DNA of 64,000 bases from Adineta vaga (lineage: Eukaryota > Rotifera), in assembly GCA_021613535.1 (NCBI GenBank), contig CP075492.1, positions 8,804,001-8,868,000 on the forward strand. The letters run 5' to 3'. The notes under the pieces were generated by a model, which worked only from the letters and a program-made list of their open reading frames with translations, did no database searches and was not told the origin of the DNA. A program made the position numbers and the translations under genes. This document shows, piece after piece, positions 1-11,655 of this stretch (position 1 is the stretch's first letter; each line of letters starts with the position of its first letter).

Positions 1-125
1 GATTAGAGAACATTCCAGGACTAACTAAAAATATCTACGTGAATCACTGTTGAACGGTAGAAGAGTTCGTTGGATCATATTCTCTCGAGGAATTCAAATA
101 TCCAATTCTCTTCAAAATGAACCAT
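1..125 (+). other. possible 3' end of a gene cut by the window edge
   Basis: Two short open stretches lie here. One frame reads LENIPGLTKNIYVNHC and then stops at about 51-53. Another runs open from 29 and stops at about 122-124. The first peptide recalls the 'GL.K.Y.NHC' neighbourhood of eukaryotic tyrosine-recombinase-like (DUF3504/crypton-derived) domains. It is only 16 residues at a window edge, so this is a hint rather than an assignment. Confidence 0.15.
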
Positions 126-305
126 GGTAATTAGTAATCTTTCCTTTTTCATTCGTTCATTATAACTAATTAAGAATGTGTCGTTTAATTAAAAACAAAA
201 ACAAATATTTATTTGAAATTATGAATTTTAAAACGAGAAAAATATCTTCATTCTGATAACTTCTACAAAATATAAAAAGACAAATAATTTGAATATCAAT
301 TAAAA

Positions 306-3300
306 CTATTCTTTATTTATTGATTCATTTGATTTGAAATATCGCACTGCCGATTGACATGCTGCATATTTCGCCATCTTCTTGTTTTCATGTTGACCGA
401 AAAATTGAACACCATTATTAGCTTTAATATAACAAACAGATGTAAATTTCTCTGTTTTAGAGTCAACTAGACGAAATTGGCTAGAGGAAAAGAAATAATT
501 TATCGATGTTCTTATAACTCTAATATGAAACTTACTGAACAATTTTGCCACCTTGTTCGAAAAATATTCGTACAGGGTTAGAATTAGGATTGTCAATCGA
601 TCGTTCTGTATAGAAATAAAAATAAAAATCTATTTTATAATGAAGAAAAAGTAGTTTACTGATATATTCTCGAAGCAGAGGTTCGATCGTTTGCCAGACC
701 GTTTCTAAGCATTTATCAGAATCGAGAAAAATTGCACCAACTAAAGCTTCAAAAACATCAGCTAAAGCTTTAGGTGCTGTCGAATCAGCCCATTGATCAT
801 TATCCTAAACAGAGAAACGTTGAAATTGAATTTTGATGAAGAGAATAGGATTCATTACTTTGCTTAATTGAACATCCATGGATGAATCTTTTGGAAATAA
901 CACCTCATTATTAGTATAATAGCTGATTTTACCAAATAAATCCGGTGAGTTATGAAGAATTTTCTTATGAAGACCAGCTGCAACCAAAATATAAGACAAA
1001 CGTCCATTATTTGATAAGTCTTGTCGAATATCTGTTACTTGACCTACAATGGATATTATCAAAAATTCAAAAGCTCATCTCGATTGATGAACATTACCTG
1101 GTTTAATATCTTTCTTTTCGATAAAAATATATCGTGTAACAAGAAAATCGAGAACAGCATCTCCCAAGAATTCCAATCTATAGAAAAACAAAAATCGAAT
1201 GATAGACTAATTTTTCAGAAATAGAATACCTTTCATAACAATTTGTCAAACGATTCGCATAACTTGATGGATGAGTAAATGCTGCAATGAGATATGCTTT
1301 ATTTTGAAATGTATAATTAAGTGTTTTTTCAACAGAAGAAAATGCTTGTTCTTCATAAAATTTCTGAATTACATCATCACTTTCATTACAATCCAGATAC
1401 GAACAGAGAATTGATGGTGTTTCTATGACATGATCTAATTTCATGAAAACAAAACTTCTTCACAAAGTTTCTTTCAATTTAATCCTTACTTTCACGATCT
1501 AATGGAATAACATCCAGACCTAACCATTTCATAAACTGTATCGTCGTTGCATAATCAGTCGACAAAAGAAAAGCACCCATAAATGCTTCCATCATATCAG
1601 CAAATGCTTTTCGTTTTACTGTTTGATATTTATATCGTTTTAATTCAAGTACATCATTGGCATTTGTTTCTTGAACAACATATCCAGGTGGAATCCAGTT
1701 GGCATCATCTCCACGAAAATCAACTTTCTTTGCATTTAAATATGATTTTAATTTCTTTAAAAACGCGATTGCATAGAGATTTCCATTCGATATTTGTTTA
1801 GCTTTTTCAACCGTCAATGCACCAGCACCAGCAAGTGGATATCGATGATAAAAACACAACGATATAGTAAGTTTCAGAAAACAATCACCAAGAATTTCAA
1901 AACTTTCCATATCAAAATTTTCATCTGTTGAACGACGAGTAATCGATTGAAAAAGAATTGCAGATGATGGCTGTAATGTAGAATGTTTTGATAATAAATC
2001 ATTGTAGTTTAGACGAATAAGAGGAAGAAACTAGGAGAGAAATAATTGTTATAAAACAAACTAAATTTGAGTACTTCTTAAGAACTTACCGATTTATTTT
2101 GATTAGTTTCTAGATGATCACGGAAATCTACCGGTGGTAGTTGATCAACATCGGCAAACTAAAAGAAATGAATACTTAGTTCGAATGAAATTAGACGAAA
2201 AAATTCCTGGAGTGTAGTATGTTTCTAAATAGGTATAATAGTTATTTCTATAATTCTTATCTAATATCCGTTGTCCTTCAATCGACTGTTGATTATTTCA
2301 TTTCCGTGTTAGAATTACTTCTCTATAATACATACCGGATAGGTTTGAATATTTTCTGCAAATAATTTTCTCAGTCGTTCAATTCGATATAATTGAGAAA
2401 TACGAACAAGTATACTTGGTAATTTATAAATCATTCCAAAATCGTATCGATTTAACGGAGCATAACGAAGTACTTCAATAGGATAATAATAATAAAGAGG
2501 TTCTTGTAATGAATTCTTTGTTTGATTAGTTGAAGATAAGTTTTTTAAATAATTAATTCTTGGTTTTTTAACTCCTTTCATTGTTGCTAAATATAGATCT
2601 CGTCGGATATGTATATCGCGTATGGTATATTCAAAATAATCTGCATAAGTTTGAATATCTTTTCTTTTCGTTTTCTTATCCCATGGATCTGATGCTCGTT
2701 TCAACAAAGAAGGATCAGGTATATTGATATAATATCGATTTCCTTCTAAATGCTTTGGACAGTAAAGTTCTTTATCATTTAATTCGGAATAATTTTGAAC
2801 GAATTTATTTTTTCGATTACAGATTGTCTCCATTCTTTGCCAATCAATTTCACTGTATTCTATATAAATATAAACAAGAGAAATTTTCAAAAATAACTTT
2901 ATTCAATATATATATACTCGTCAATAAACATGGAAGTAATTTAAATGTCGTTTGATCAATATCGAACTTTAGTAGAGTACTAATATTCATATCTTCAAAA
3001 ACATGTTCAAATATATATTTGCAGAAATTTTCAAGTTTAATTCGATATTGTGTATAATCAATTGGTTTTAAATGAATAATTTTAATTGAAATAGCACCAT
3101 CAAAGTCATAAAGATTAAATTTTGGTAACTAAATGTTTAATTGTCAGATTTATTTATCTACGAAAATCTTGTTTAACTTACATTCATTAATAAAGTAGGT
3201 ACAACAAAACCAAGATCAGAATTGATTTGATATAAATGCCATTCATTCGTTATTTGATTACATTTAATAGGAAATGTAGCGATCTAAAGAAACAGACAAG

Positions 3301-6106
3301 ATATCAAATGAAAGGGACAATTCACATGAAAACGAATACCATTTTAGGAAACGTTTCGAATGAACTATCAGATTTAACTTCGAATAATCTATCCAATGTT
3401 TTAAATATTTGATTTTCAATAGGAATAGGAGTTTGTGATAATGCTTGACATTTTCTAGGTTTACAATGTTCATCAAATTCACCTATAAATGAATAAAAAC
3501 AAATCAAATTTCATTTCTCTAATATTAAGATTCATTTCTCTAACGTTTCTTATGAAGTTTCTTGACCATTTCCAAACAACATTCATATTTTGCCAATCTC
3601 TTCGTTCTATTTATGCACTAAATAATCAATAGAAATTGTATACATAGTTCGAATGAATTCTTTAACTTACGATAATATCATCACGAATAGGACAATTGGC
3701 TGGCATCGATAAAATACATGTGTACGAACTTTCTGAACGACTAAAGAGAAATCGTGGTGGAAAGATTTGTCCATTACCAAGTATGATACAATATCTAAAT
3801 GAAATTATTTTTTTTTTCTTTTTAAAGAACAATAATTAATTAACCTTACTGCATGATCAATTGTGCAGCACGTATTGCATCAATAACGATATTTTCGGTT
3901 GGACAATAAGGTGCAATTGTGAGAGATCATCATTTAGTTCATTGGCATCTTCTAATGAGAAACCTTTGTGAATACTCTAAAAGATAAATAAAGTTGATTT
4001 TCAACCCTGATGAGGATAGATATATAAATAATTGATATGACAAACCTTTTCTATCTCTTCATAATTATCGTATTCATTTTGATCACGTTCAAGTGTTTCG
4101 GGATTGGATTGATCCATAAACAATACATATGATGCTTGGTTTTTTGATCTTGCACGACCTTTCGATTGCATATATGATGAAAAATTATTTGGTTTACTAA
4201 ATCGTACAACTAGATCACATGTGGGAATATCCAAACCTAATGGAAATGATCATAAAAATCAAACCAAACGAAAATATGTCAATACCTTCTTCAACAACCG
4301 CTGTTGCAATTAATATATTAACTTCACCAGCTCGAAACTCATTGATCGTTTTTAACTAAAATCAAAATATAAAAAAAAATGAAATATCATACTATTCTTA
4401 CTTGATATTCAGCTGTCATTGGTTTATCATTTAAAAGTGCTTTGATACCAGTAATATGTTTGACTTTTAATCTTTCATTCCACGGTGGTTCAGTAGTTAA
4501 TATAAGATCAGCTAAAATTTCACTTAACACGGTTGCTGTATATACGCGTTCAACAAAAACAATGCACCGACTAGCTGAGTTTCTCGTCTGCTGCTGTTGA
4601 ACAATTCGTTTTAATAATTTCAATATTTTTGGACTAAATAAAATATGTAGGTTTGATACATTTAATCGATATAATTTTTTCAAAATATCATCGACAAGAC
4701 ATTCAAGACGTTCGAAAATATCATTGAATAGTTCTCTTGCTTCTTGATCAATGATGCATAATAGATTTTGATTAGTTTTTAATTTCTTTCGTAAATCATT
4801 AGTAAAGACAGTTAAACCCGCGAGACCAAGTTCGAAACCAATGTCAATGGCATTTTCAAGATCACGTTTTAATCTGATCAAAGTCGTCGATTGAGATTGA
4901 GTAAATGAAGTGTATTCACTTGATTGTTTATGATAAACTTTATTATTTTTAACACGATAATCCGTTTTTAACATTGTTTTACTAAGATCATGTTCGATTT
5001 GGTTATGTTCATCTTTTTTTCGTAATAAATAACTTTGAATTTTATTCACCATAATATTAAGAAACTAGAAATACATTCTCTCGTTTGTTTTTCTATTAGT
5101 TAAGATAAATGAAAATGTATCTTACATCAAATGGTATTGTTAAACTTTCATTACGTTTTATTATTGCCTCTTGATAATTTTCATAAAGAATTTTTTCCAC
5201 AGCAACAGATGTACCATGTTTCAAACTTTCATCTCGATGTGCAATTTGAGCTCTAAATAATTGAAATTGTTTTCAACTCAAATAATCAAATAGAAACTCA
5301 CCGATAAATTCGTTCTAATTCTTTAGCATCATCTAATAGATCTTTTAGTTTTACTTTTCGAACTGCAATCGATGCAGTTAAACCAAGTATACGTGGAGGA
5401 TTAGAACACTTATCATAATGTTTATTCATTAGAGATGCATATGGATTTTCACCAGTTGCATGTTGACATTCATCAAATATGATTAAATTCACATAATTTA
5501 ATGCTAAACAGAATGAAATTGATTTTTTTATTCATGAAATAACAAACGTATTTTGTTATCTTACAAAAATAATCATGATCAATTACATCAAGAAATACTT
5601 TAGCAGTGAAAATTAAAACTTGATGATTTTCAAATTCCTCTGCCCAATCTTCTTCTTTCCAACGATCAACGCCCAACTCTCCAAAATATCTTCCAATAAT
5701 CAAATCTGTTTGTGCACGTATATAATCACTTTGTTGACAAGCAAGTTGAACTAAAATTAACGGATATTTGACAAAAAAAATAATAGACGTGAGTAGACAA
5801 TTATCTACCAGTTTTAACAAGGAAGATTGTTCGTTTTCCACCTTTTTTCAGACTATGACGTATCGCATGTGCCATTTCTTTAATCAACATAACAGCAATA
5901 TATGTTTTTCCACTACCAGTTGGAAGACAGACAATTAAATTCTCTCGTTTCGCTTGTTCCATTAGTTCTGTCTACGTTGAAATGTCAAATAAAAGACGAA
6001 AATAAAGACGAAATAGTCTTCTTACTTGATAAGCTCGAGCAGTAAATACTTCAGTTTGATCCGTACTTGGTGTATATGTTTCCTGAGTAGTTTTATTTGA
6101 CTTCAT
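306..6106 (-). CDS. DICER1: Dicer, multi-exon, apparently complete
   Basis: Endoribonuclease that cuts double-stranded RNA into small RNAs. The start is [17 protein letters not shown] at 6106. Domains follow in Dicer order. The helicase has motif I PTGSGKT (about 5925), DECQ in place of the usual DECH (about 5475), [16 protein letters not shown] and the motif VI-like QSKGRAR (about 4165). A platform/PAZ region follows at about 3700-2300. RNase IIIa has [13 protein letters not shown] and [10 protein letters not shown] (about 1900-1590), and RNase IIIb has [12 protein letters not shown] and [12 protein letters not shown] (about 1180-720). A short dsRNA-binding domain ends at a TAG at 306. Introns are short, for example one ending at the CTCTAG acceptor near 482. 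The acidic residues expected of both RNase III centres are visible, so the enzyme looks active. Bdelloids are known for expanded small-RNA machinery. Helicase and RNase III parts are certain; exact joins in the PAZ region are not. Confidence 0.93.
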
Positions 6107-6860
6107 CGTTTTACTAAAACATAAACAAGATATTTTTTATATTCTATCTCAGTGTTATATACGAATTGTTTTGCAGCGTAGATTTAAAGATTCAGAAACG
6201 ACAGACAAAGTAAAACGTTTTTTAAAATGAATGATTTCTATCTTCCGATAGTCATCATTCTTCAAGCTTTGGATGCACTTTGATATAGAAAAACAAAAAT
6301 CTTACTTTATTTTATACTTTCCCAACGAATAGATTCGCTGTTGACCTTCCCTACTCCGCGAAAGAAATATTTTCAATAAGACAAATGATAGAAATGTTCA
6401 TTTCGTCTGCTAGTTTGTATCATTTATTTCGAAAATGATTTTCACTTACGGCCGTTTCGCTACTGAACTGAAAGGAAAAGATGCTTGACGACGCATTTGA
6501 AAAGATTCGTTTTGTTAGTTTCATGCAATGAGTATTAAAAGAAACTATCAATCTCAGTTTCCACGATAGAATTGATTCTATTTCAATTTTGAAAAAGTTC
6601 TTTTTTATCATTTTTCTTTCTACCACAAAGCAAGCTGTATAGCAATTCTCTGTAGAAAAAAAACCCAGTCAATGCAACAAACAGCTGGCAAAAGAATGAG
6701 GAGGAGGAGGAAAGAGAGAGGAAAGAAAATGTCGCTGTTGTTTTCTTTCATTCTTTCATTCTTTCGTAAGAGATGAGTCATTGTTCGTCTTCTATACATT
6801 CACCGATTTTGTTCTGCAAGAATTTTGATTTAAAAGAGTAAATGAATGGATGTTCACGTT
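6107..6860. other. spacer upstream of Dicer and U4, no protein gene seen
   Basis: This should hold the Dicer 5' UTR/promoter and the U4 snRNA promoter. It includes a purine-rich GAGGAGGAGG run near 6700. A 68-codon minus-strand frame at 6420-6626 shows no family resemblance and is taken as chance. No PSE element could be assigned by eye. Confidence 0.5.
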
Positions 6861-6998
6861 ATCTTTGCGCAGCGGCAGTACCTTATCCAATGAGCGTTTC
6901 GCGAGGAGAGGTTATTGCTAGTTGAAAACTAAAACCCAATATCCCGCACGTCGGCCTTGTGTCGATTGTTGCAATTTTTGCTGCTTCTTCGGAGGCGT
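6861..6998 (+). ncRNA. U4: U4 spliceosomal snRNA
   Basis: Component of the U4/U6.U5 tri-snRNP that keeps U6 inactive until spliceosome activation. The 5' end, ATCTTTGCGCAGCGGCAGTA, matches the U4 stem II strand. It is followed at about 6880-6912 by the 5' stem-loop, with ACCTT and GAGGT as outer strands enclosing the kink-turn signature CCAATGAG ... CGAGG, where SNU13/15.5K binds. Next comes the stem I region ATTGCTAGTTGAAAACT (about 6914-6930). The Sm site is AATTTTTG at 6973-6980, and a closing 3' hairpin GCTTC-TTCG-GAGGC follows. Length is about 138 nt, close to the usual 140-145. All landmarks are in the correct order, so it is probably functional. It is not embedded in a protein gene. 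Confidence 0.93.
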
Positions 6999-7206
6999 TC
7001 AATTAAAACTGAAATGAAAAAATAGCTATTATGAAATCTTAATGATTTTGAACATAAGAAAATGATGATCTATGATTTATCTATATTCTTCTTTTATTTT
7101 CCTAGAATCTTGTTTCGGTACAAAAAAAACACATGGGAATAACAAACAAATTCGGGGAAAAATATCAATCTAAACAGACACATACAGTTGTTTAGTTCGG
7201 TGTTGT

Positions 7207-7671
7207 TTAAAATCGTTTCAATTGATCAATGATACGACTTTCAATTTTAGGTAATAACTGTTGAATTTCACTGGCACAATTCACTACACAGGATTCAAAA
7301 CCGGATCGAAGACGATTATTATCTTTATCACTATTATCTTTTGCTTTATCTTCACAACTACGAATACATCGCATTAATCGTTCTTGAACAGTTTGCATTT
7401 CTTGACTCATCGCTTGTTCAGCGTTAGATATTTTCGATGAACATCGTTCAACACATTGATTGAATTTCAAAGGATCCATTGATGGATCTTCTGTACATCG
7501 ATATGAACAATTAAATGCATCACCCTACAACAAACAAAAAACAGTATGAGTCATTCATTTTTTCTTTCTTTCACAATCTATCCATACATAAATTCGTCGT
7601 AGATAATCACGATGTAATGTTCCTGCCATTGTTGAAATAGATTCATTTAATTTTCGTTGTGAATCTTCCAT
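7207..7671 (-). CDS. FAM136A: FAM136A-like mitochondrial twin-cysteine protein
   Basis: Small conserved protein of the FAM136 (DUF842) family, reported in the mitochondrial intermembrane space. The protein, about 134 residues, starts MEDSQRKLNESISTMAGTL at 7671. One intron interrupts it after RRIY (about 7585 down to 7527). Paired cysteines sit in helical contexts: CSYRC, CVERC, CIRSC and CVVNC. The order and spacing match the family, as does the motif QERLMRC, comparable to FQDRLARC in vertebrates. The Rpp38-like gene ends 47 bp upstream on the same strand, so the two are tightly packed. Confidence 0.88.
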
Positions 7672-7718
7672 GTTTAAATTGAAAGTCAATTTCAAAAATC
7701 TACAAAGAAATAGCGAAA

Positions 7719-8303
7719 CTATTTTTTCGTTACTTTCTTTTTCTTTTTTTGCACTCCGGCTGAAATTCTTTTCGGATTTTGATATGGCGCAAGAATTTTT
7801 CCTGGTAAAAAAGTTACGAAAGATGATTCTTCTCGTTGTTTTTCACAACCATTTATAATCTGATCGAATTGTTCGACAAGATTTTTCAATTGAAGATGTT
7901 CTTGACATGATAATTTAAAACCTATGATTGAACAATGTGGTATAGCAAATGTCTTTGTTAATAATGATGATAGATTTTTTAAACGAATAGCTGCTATGGA
8001 ATGCATTTGAGAAAGAAGTAAAATTGGTTTTGTCAGAATAATTGGTGATAATGATGTACAAACAAAAACGATCGAACATTGTTTTTGTTTTAAACAACGC
8101 ATAACACAACGTAAGCCAATAGCTAAATGTTGCTTAATTGGATGTTTTGTTGACTCTGTTGATTTTTTTCGTGAACGTTTTAATGAAATATTGAGTTTAT
8201 CTTCATTTAAATCTTCACGAAGAAGTGTTAAAAGACGATCTTGAATATCATCAGGTATTGTTGGCCAATTATGTTGGCCAGGTGCAGCAACATAAACTTT
8301 CAT
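7719..8303 (-). CDS. RPP38: RNase P/MRP protein subunit p38-like (L7Ae family)
   Basis: Single-exon 194-residue protein from MKVYVAAPGQHNW at 8303 to a very basic tail (VQKKKKKVTKK). The central part reads HLAIGLRCVMRCLKQKQC, then SIVFVCTSLSPIILTKPIL, then HSIAAIRLKNLSSLL. This has the layout of the L7Ae/Pelota RNA-binding fold as seen in human RPP38 (LVIGVNEVTRALER, LLLVLVCKSVKP). The role would be kink-turn RNA binding within nuclear RNase P/RNase MRP during tRNA and rRNA processing. The frame stays open upstream through low-complexity sequence to 8570, but 8303 gives the natural start. Another L7Ae-family protein is possible; Rpp38 fits best. Confidence 0.72.
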   Translation of the reverse strand: MKVYVAAPGQHNWPTIPDDIQDRLLTLLREDLNEDKLNISLKRSRKKSTESTKHPIKQHLAIGLRCVMRCLKQKQCSIVFVCTSLSPIILTKPILLLSQMHSIAAIRLKNLSSLLTKTFAIPHCSIIGFKLSCQEHLQLKNLVEQFDQIINGCEKQREESSFVTFLPGKILAPYQNPKRISAGVQKKKKKVTKK

Positions 8304-8575
8304 TGTCTTCAAGAAACAAACATAAAAATAGATGTGTATGAGTATTATTGATAAAATAAAATAATAAAAAAAAAGAATGAAAGAAAAGTTTCCTCGTTTT
8401 CTTCTTCTTCTTCTCGCTTTCATCGGTTGAATAAAACAACAACAACAACAACAACAATAACAACAATGACAATGAAAAGGATGAGTTCCACCGGTTTGGT
8501 GTAAGTAGTTAATCACCAATTTGATGCATACAATTTCGAAGAGGAAAAAAACAGAAGAAAAACCCTTCATGATAA

Positions 8576-9714
8576 TTAAGATTCAGGACGGATGAAAAAC
8601 GCTGAGAGAGCAAAACATAGAAAGACAATACCACCGACTAATGTCACTGTTTTTGGTGAAATACGTTGAGCGATAAAACGACCACCAATAACGGCTAATC
8701 CAGTACATAGACCATGGCCAATGGTACCACCAACAACAACACCGAAGAGATTTTCACTGGCAGCTAGAACAATAGTAGTGATTTGAGATCGATCACCCCA
8801 TTCCTAAAAATAAATTTAAGACGTCATTGATAATTGCTTGTATATATATACTTATCTAGAACTTACAGCAAGAAAAGTCATAATAAAAGCTTGAATAAGT
8901 ATTGGTGATACATAACGACGTAGAATGATAGTTAGCTTGGTCAATGTACTCTTTTGTTTCGATGTTGACTGTGATCTTTGTTGTAATTGATTAATTGTAT
9001 TAGATGTTGTTGTTGTGCTACCTCCTAATTCTAAATCATCGGTTGTTTCTGCCTTTTCAACTTCATGTTGAACTTCATCGTACTCTTCCGCTCCTTCATC
9101 GGGTGACATTATATATCCATCTCTTAACATTTTAATACCAAAACATGCAAATAAAATACTCGATGCATAATATGTATAAAGTCTTGGAATAAATTTCGTT
9201 ACAATATTTCCTAATAGAGCAGATAGAATTGTCATTGTTCCTAGTGCACCCATGGCACCAGCATAGATAATCAATCGTGAATGACGCATGGCCATAATTG
9301 CTGCGATAAAAAATGTTTTATCTCCTAATTCAGAAACGACAATAACAGAAATCGATGCAACAAACGCATGAATAAAACCAAAATTTGCACTATCTTTTAG
9401 TTTTTCTTTGATTTTATCATGCCAATGATCGAGTTCTGCATTGGATTTCTCATCTCGATCTTTATCATACATGAAAATTTTTGTTCCATTTGGTAATATG
9501 ATTGGAAGTCGAGGTCGATGTTCTTTTTGATAATGATTATGCGAATAAAGATAGATTAATATTAGAAGAATTGAAAAACCAATTGTAACAAGAACAACAA
9601 GTGGTCGAGTCGATGCAAATATTCGACGAATCTAATTTTTAATCATACAAACAAATTTATGTTTATTTCAAGTGTATTTACCTTAACAAGCAAATGTGGT
9701 CGAATATTGAGCAT
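8576..9714 (-). CDS. TMEM165: TMEM165/GDT1 family cation transporter
   Basis: Golgi/lysosomal Ca2+/Mn2+-proton exchanger of the UPF0016 family, needed for glycosylation. It starts MLNIRPHLLVKI at 9714, with a hydrophobic signal/anchor segment at about residues 20-40. Both family signatures are intact: SELGDKTFF in the first repeat (about 9320) and AEWGDRSQITT in the second (about 8790). Repeat 1 and repeat 2 are joined by an acidic, Thr/Gln-rich cytosolic loop (EGAEEYDEVQHE). The C-terminus is ALSAFFIRPES and the stop is at 8576-8578. Introns lie near 9640-9680 and 8803-8866, and a probable 5' UTR intron lies upstream (about 9725-9855). The E-x-G-D motifs provide the metal-binding acids. Confidence 0.93.
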
Positions 9715-9951
9715 GATTTATCTATAGAATAAAATGAATTGCACTCGATAGATATATTTATATGTGTATATATATATATATTATTTAAGAGACTACAAAA
9801 ACATTTTATTTATATGTATATTGATAAATACATTCGTTGAAACTTACTTTTATAATAGAGATAGTAGCTATCTTGATGAATTCATGCAGAATTGCAGATC
9901 CTAATTAGAAATGATCGATCTAGAAAGGAAAAAAAAGAAGAAAATTATTGA

Positions 9952-11322
9952 CTAGATATCACAAGAATTATCATCATTGACAATTTCAACAACATGATCA
10001 ATTTGCATTAATGTGTATATTAATTCTAAGCTTGTTTTCCAAGCATCAAATTTTGAATCAAAATCATCAATAATATTAGATTGAAAACAATCTTGACGAT
10101 TAGTAATTTCTTTGGTAAACAATTGTAAACATTCAAGAAAACATTCATAAGCGAGATTATTCTCGAGAGAGGAATTCTCTCGTCGATTATACCAATATTT
10201 ATATAATTTATCTTCGAAATCACTGGATCCATTTAGATAAAATCTTCGCCGTAAAATTTGACGAAATCGAGATATACAATGAAGGAATTGTTCATGTTTA
10301 ACATCAATTAAACTTTCTAATGGAACATATTGAAGAATTGTTGATCCTTTTTCAATCATTGTCAACAGAGAATCATCCGAAAATGGAATATAATTCAATG
10401 AGACAATGTATTGATCATTTATATCAGTTAAATAAGTTAATAGAAGATTTTCTCCAAGTAATCGTAATGTTTTGACTGGTATATTTTCAATAAAAATTCT
10501 TTCATTATCATCTTTTAATTTCTGATCAACAGTACCCGAACAGATGATAATTTCGATCGAATATTCTTTTAATATCGATAATATCAATTGAATCCATGAT
10601 AATGATGAGGAAGATATTTGTTTCACTTTCATTTTATTATTATAACCAAGATGAACATAATCTTCTAGAAGATGTCCATCAATACATATCGTTCTTCGAT
10701 ACCCTTCAATTGATTTGTTTATTTGTAGTAATGTACCAGGCATAAATAAACATTTCTCTTCCATATATTTCACACGTGTTAAATGATGAAGATTATCAAA
10801 ATAAGTAATCAAGTCTATCTGAGATAGTGATTGTTCCTTTGTCAACAAATGTACATAAGCTTGATAAAGACTATCTGAATAGATTGTTTGATATCGACAA
10901 ATACGTAAGATAGTTTTCGAATTTAAAAGTAAAGTTTCAGTAAATTGATTTTTAGCAATAATTATCGATTGTTCAATAAAATATTCTAAATGATTGAAAA
11001 TTTTCTTGTAAAATATTTGATTATTTTTATCGAATACTGATTGTAGATGATTACAAAATGTTGTTAAAAAGAGTAAGAATGTTTTACATGAACATCCATC
11101 ATATTTCATATGAAATGTATGTAACGTTTGAATGACTAATGAATGATACGGATGATGAAGATGAAGTTCTTCAATGAAACGAATTGGACATGAAATGAAT
11201 TGAAATAACGGCGATGATTCAATACATTTCATTCGTGTATGATCACATAATAATGATAAGACAATAGATCTTAATTGAAACATATAGGAGGATAGATCAT
11301 GACATTTTACCAAGCGACTCAT
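9952..11322 (-). CDS. MKKS: MKKS/BBS6-like group II chaperonin-related protein, intronless
   Basis: A 456-residue single-exon frame starting MSRLVKCHDLSSYMF. Matches to vertebrate MKKS (BBS6) are collinear. HPYHSLVIQTLHTF followed by DGCSCKTFLLFLTTFCNHL corresponds to the HPILKILTASI/DCGLFTAILCCNLI segment. MPGTLLQI corresponds to LPGILIEM. An apical-domain-like segment is IEIIICSGTVDQKL, and the C-terminus SLELIYTLMQIDHVVEI matches the family end. MKKS helps assemble the BBSome for ciliary trafficking and has lost the chaperonin ATPase motifs; I see none here either. The protein is shorter than the vertebrate one (about 570), with the missing part mostly in the second equatorial half. Lack of introns contrasts with most neighbours. 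Confidence 0.7.
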   Translation of the reverse strand: MSRLVKCHDLSSYMFQLRSIVLSLLCDHTRMKCIESSPLFQFISCPIRFIEELHLHHPYHSLVIQTLHTFHMKYDGCSCKTFLLFLTTFCNHLQSVFDKNNQIFYKKIFNHLEYFIEQSIIIAKNQFTETLLLNSKTILRICRYQTIYSDSLYQAYVHLLTKEQSLSQIDLITYFDNLHHLTRVKYMEEKCLFMPGTLLQINKSIEGYRRTICIDGHLLEDYVHLGYNNKMKVKQISSSSLSWIQLILSILKEYSIEIIICSGTVDQKLKDDNERIFIENIPVKTLRLLGENLLLTYLTDINDQYIVSLNYIPFSDDSLLTMIEKGSTILQYVPLESLIDVKHEQFLHCISRFRQILRRRFYLNGSSDFEDKLYKYWYNRRENSSLENNLAYECFLECLQLFTKEITNRQDCFQSNIIDDFDSKFDAWKTSLELIYTLMQIDHVVEIVNDDNSCDI

Positions 11323-11655
11323 CTAAAAAAAAAGACAATGCGTATGAATGTTATATTTTGTTTCTAAGAAAAACAACGAACTGCAGAGTGTCTGTTTTGC
11401 GAACGAGAAAAAAAAGACAACAACAAAGCTAATAACAATATCGAAAAAAAAAGACAAACAACAATGATATACTAGAAAATGAATAAGAAGTAGAGAAAAA
11501 AAAACTGAATATCACAATACAATGTTCAGTTAGCCTTTCTGTTTTTTTTTCTTAGGTTTTGTTTTTCAAAAACCGGGGGCGCAAACATATAGACATATAT
11601 CAATGAGAAAAGAAACAAGAAAAAGTCCAATGGAATCAAAAAATGTTTTCTACTT
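11323..11655. other. spacer between MOGS 3' end and the MKKS-like start
   Basis: A-rich and low in complexity, with poly-A/poly-T tracts and a GC patch CCGGGGGCGC near 11572. No coding or RNA signal was recognised. It probably holds the MKKS-like promoter and the MOGS 3' UTR. Confidence 0.4.

Noticed and set aside
8304-8570. N-terminal extension of the Rpp38-like frame with a poly-Cys run
   Set aside because: The run comes from a CAA/TTG microsatellite; similarity to the family begins at 8303.
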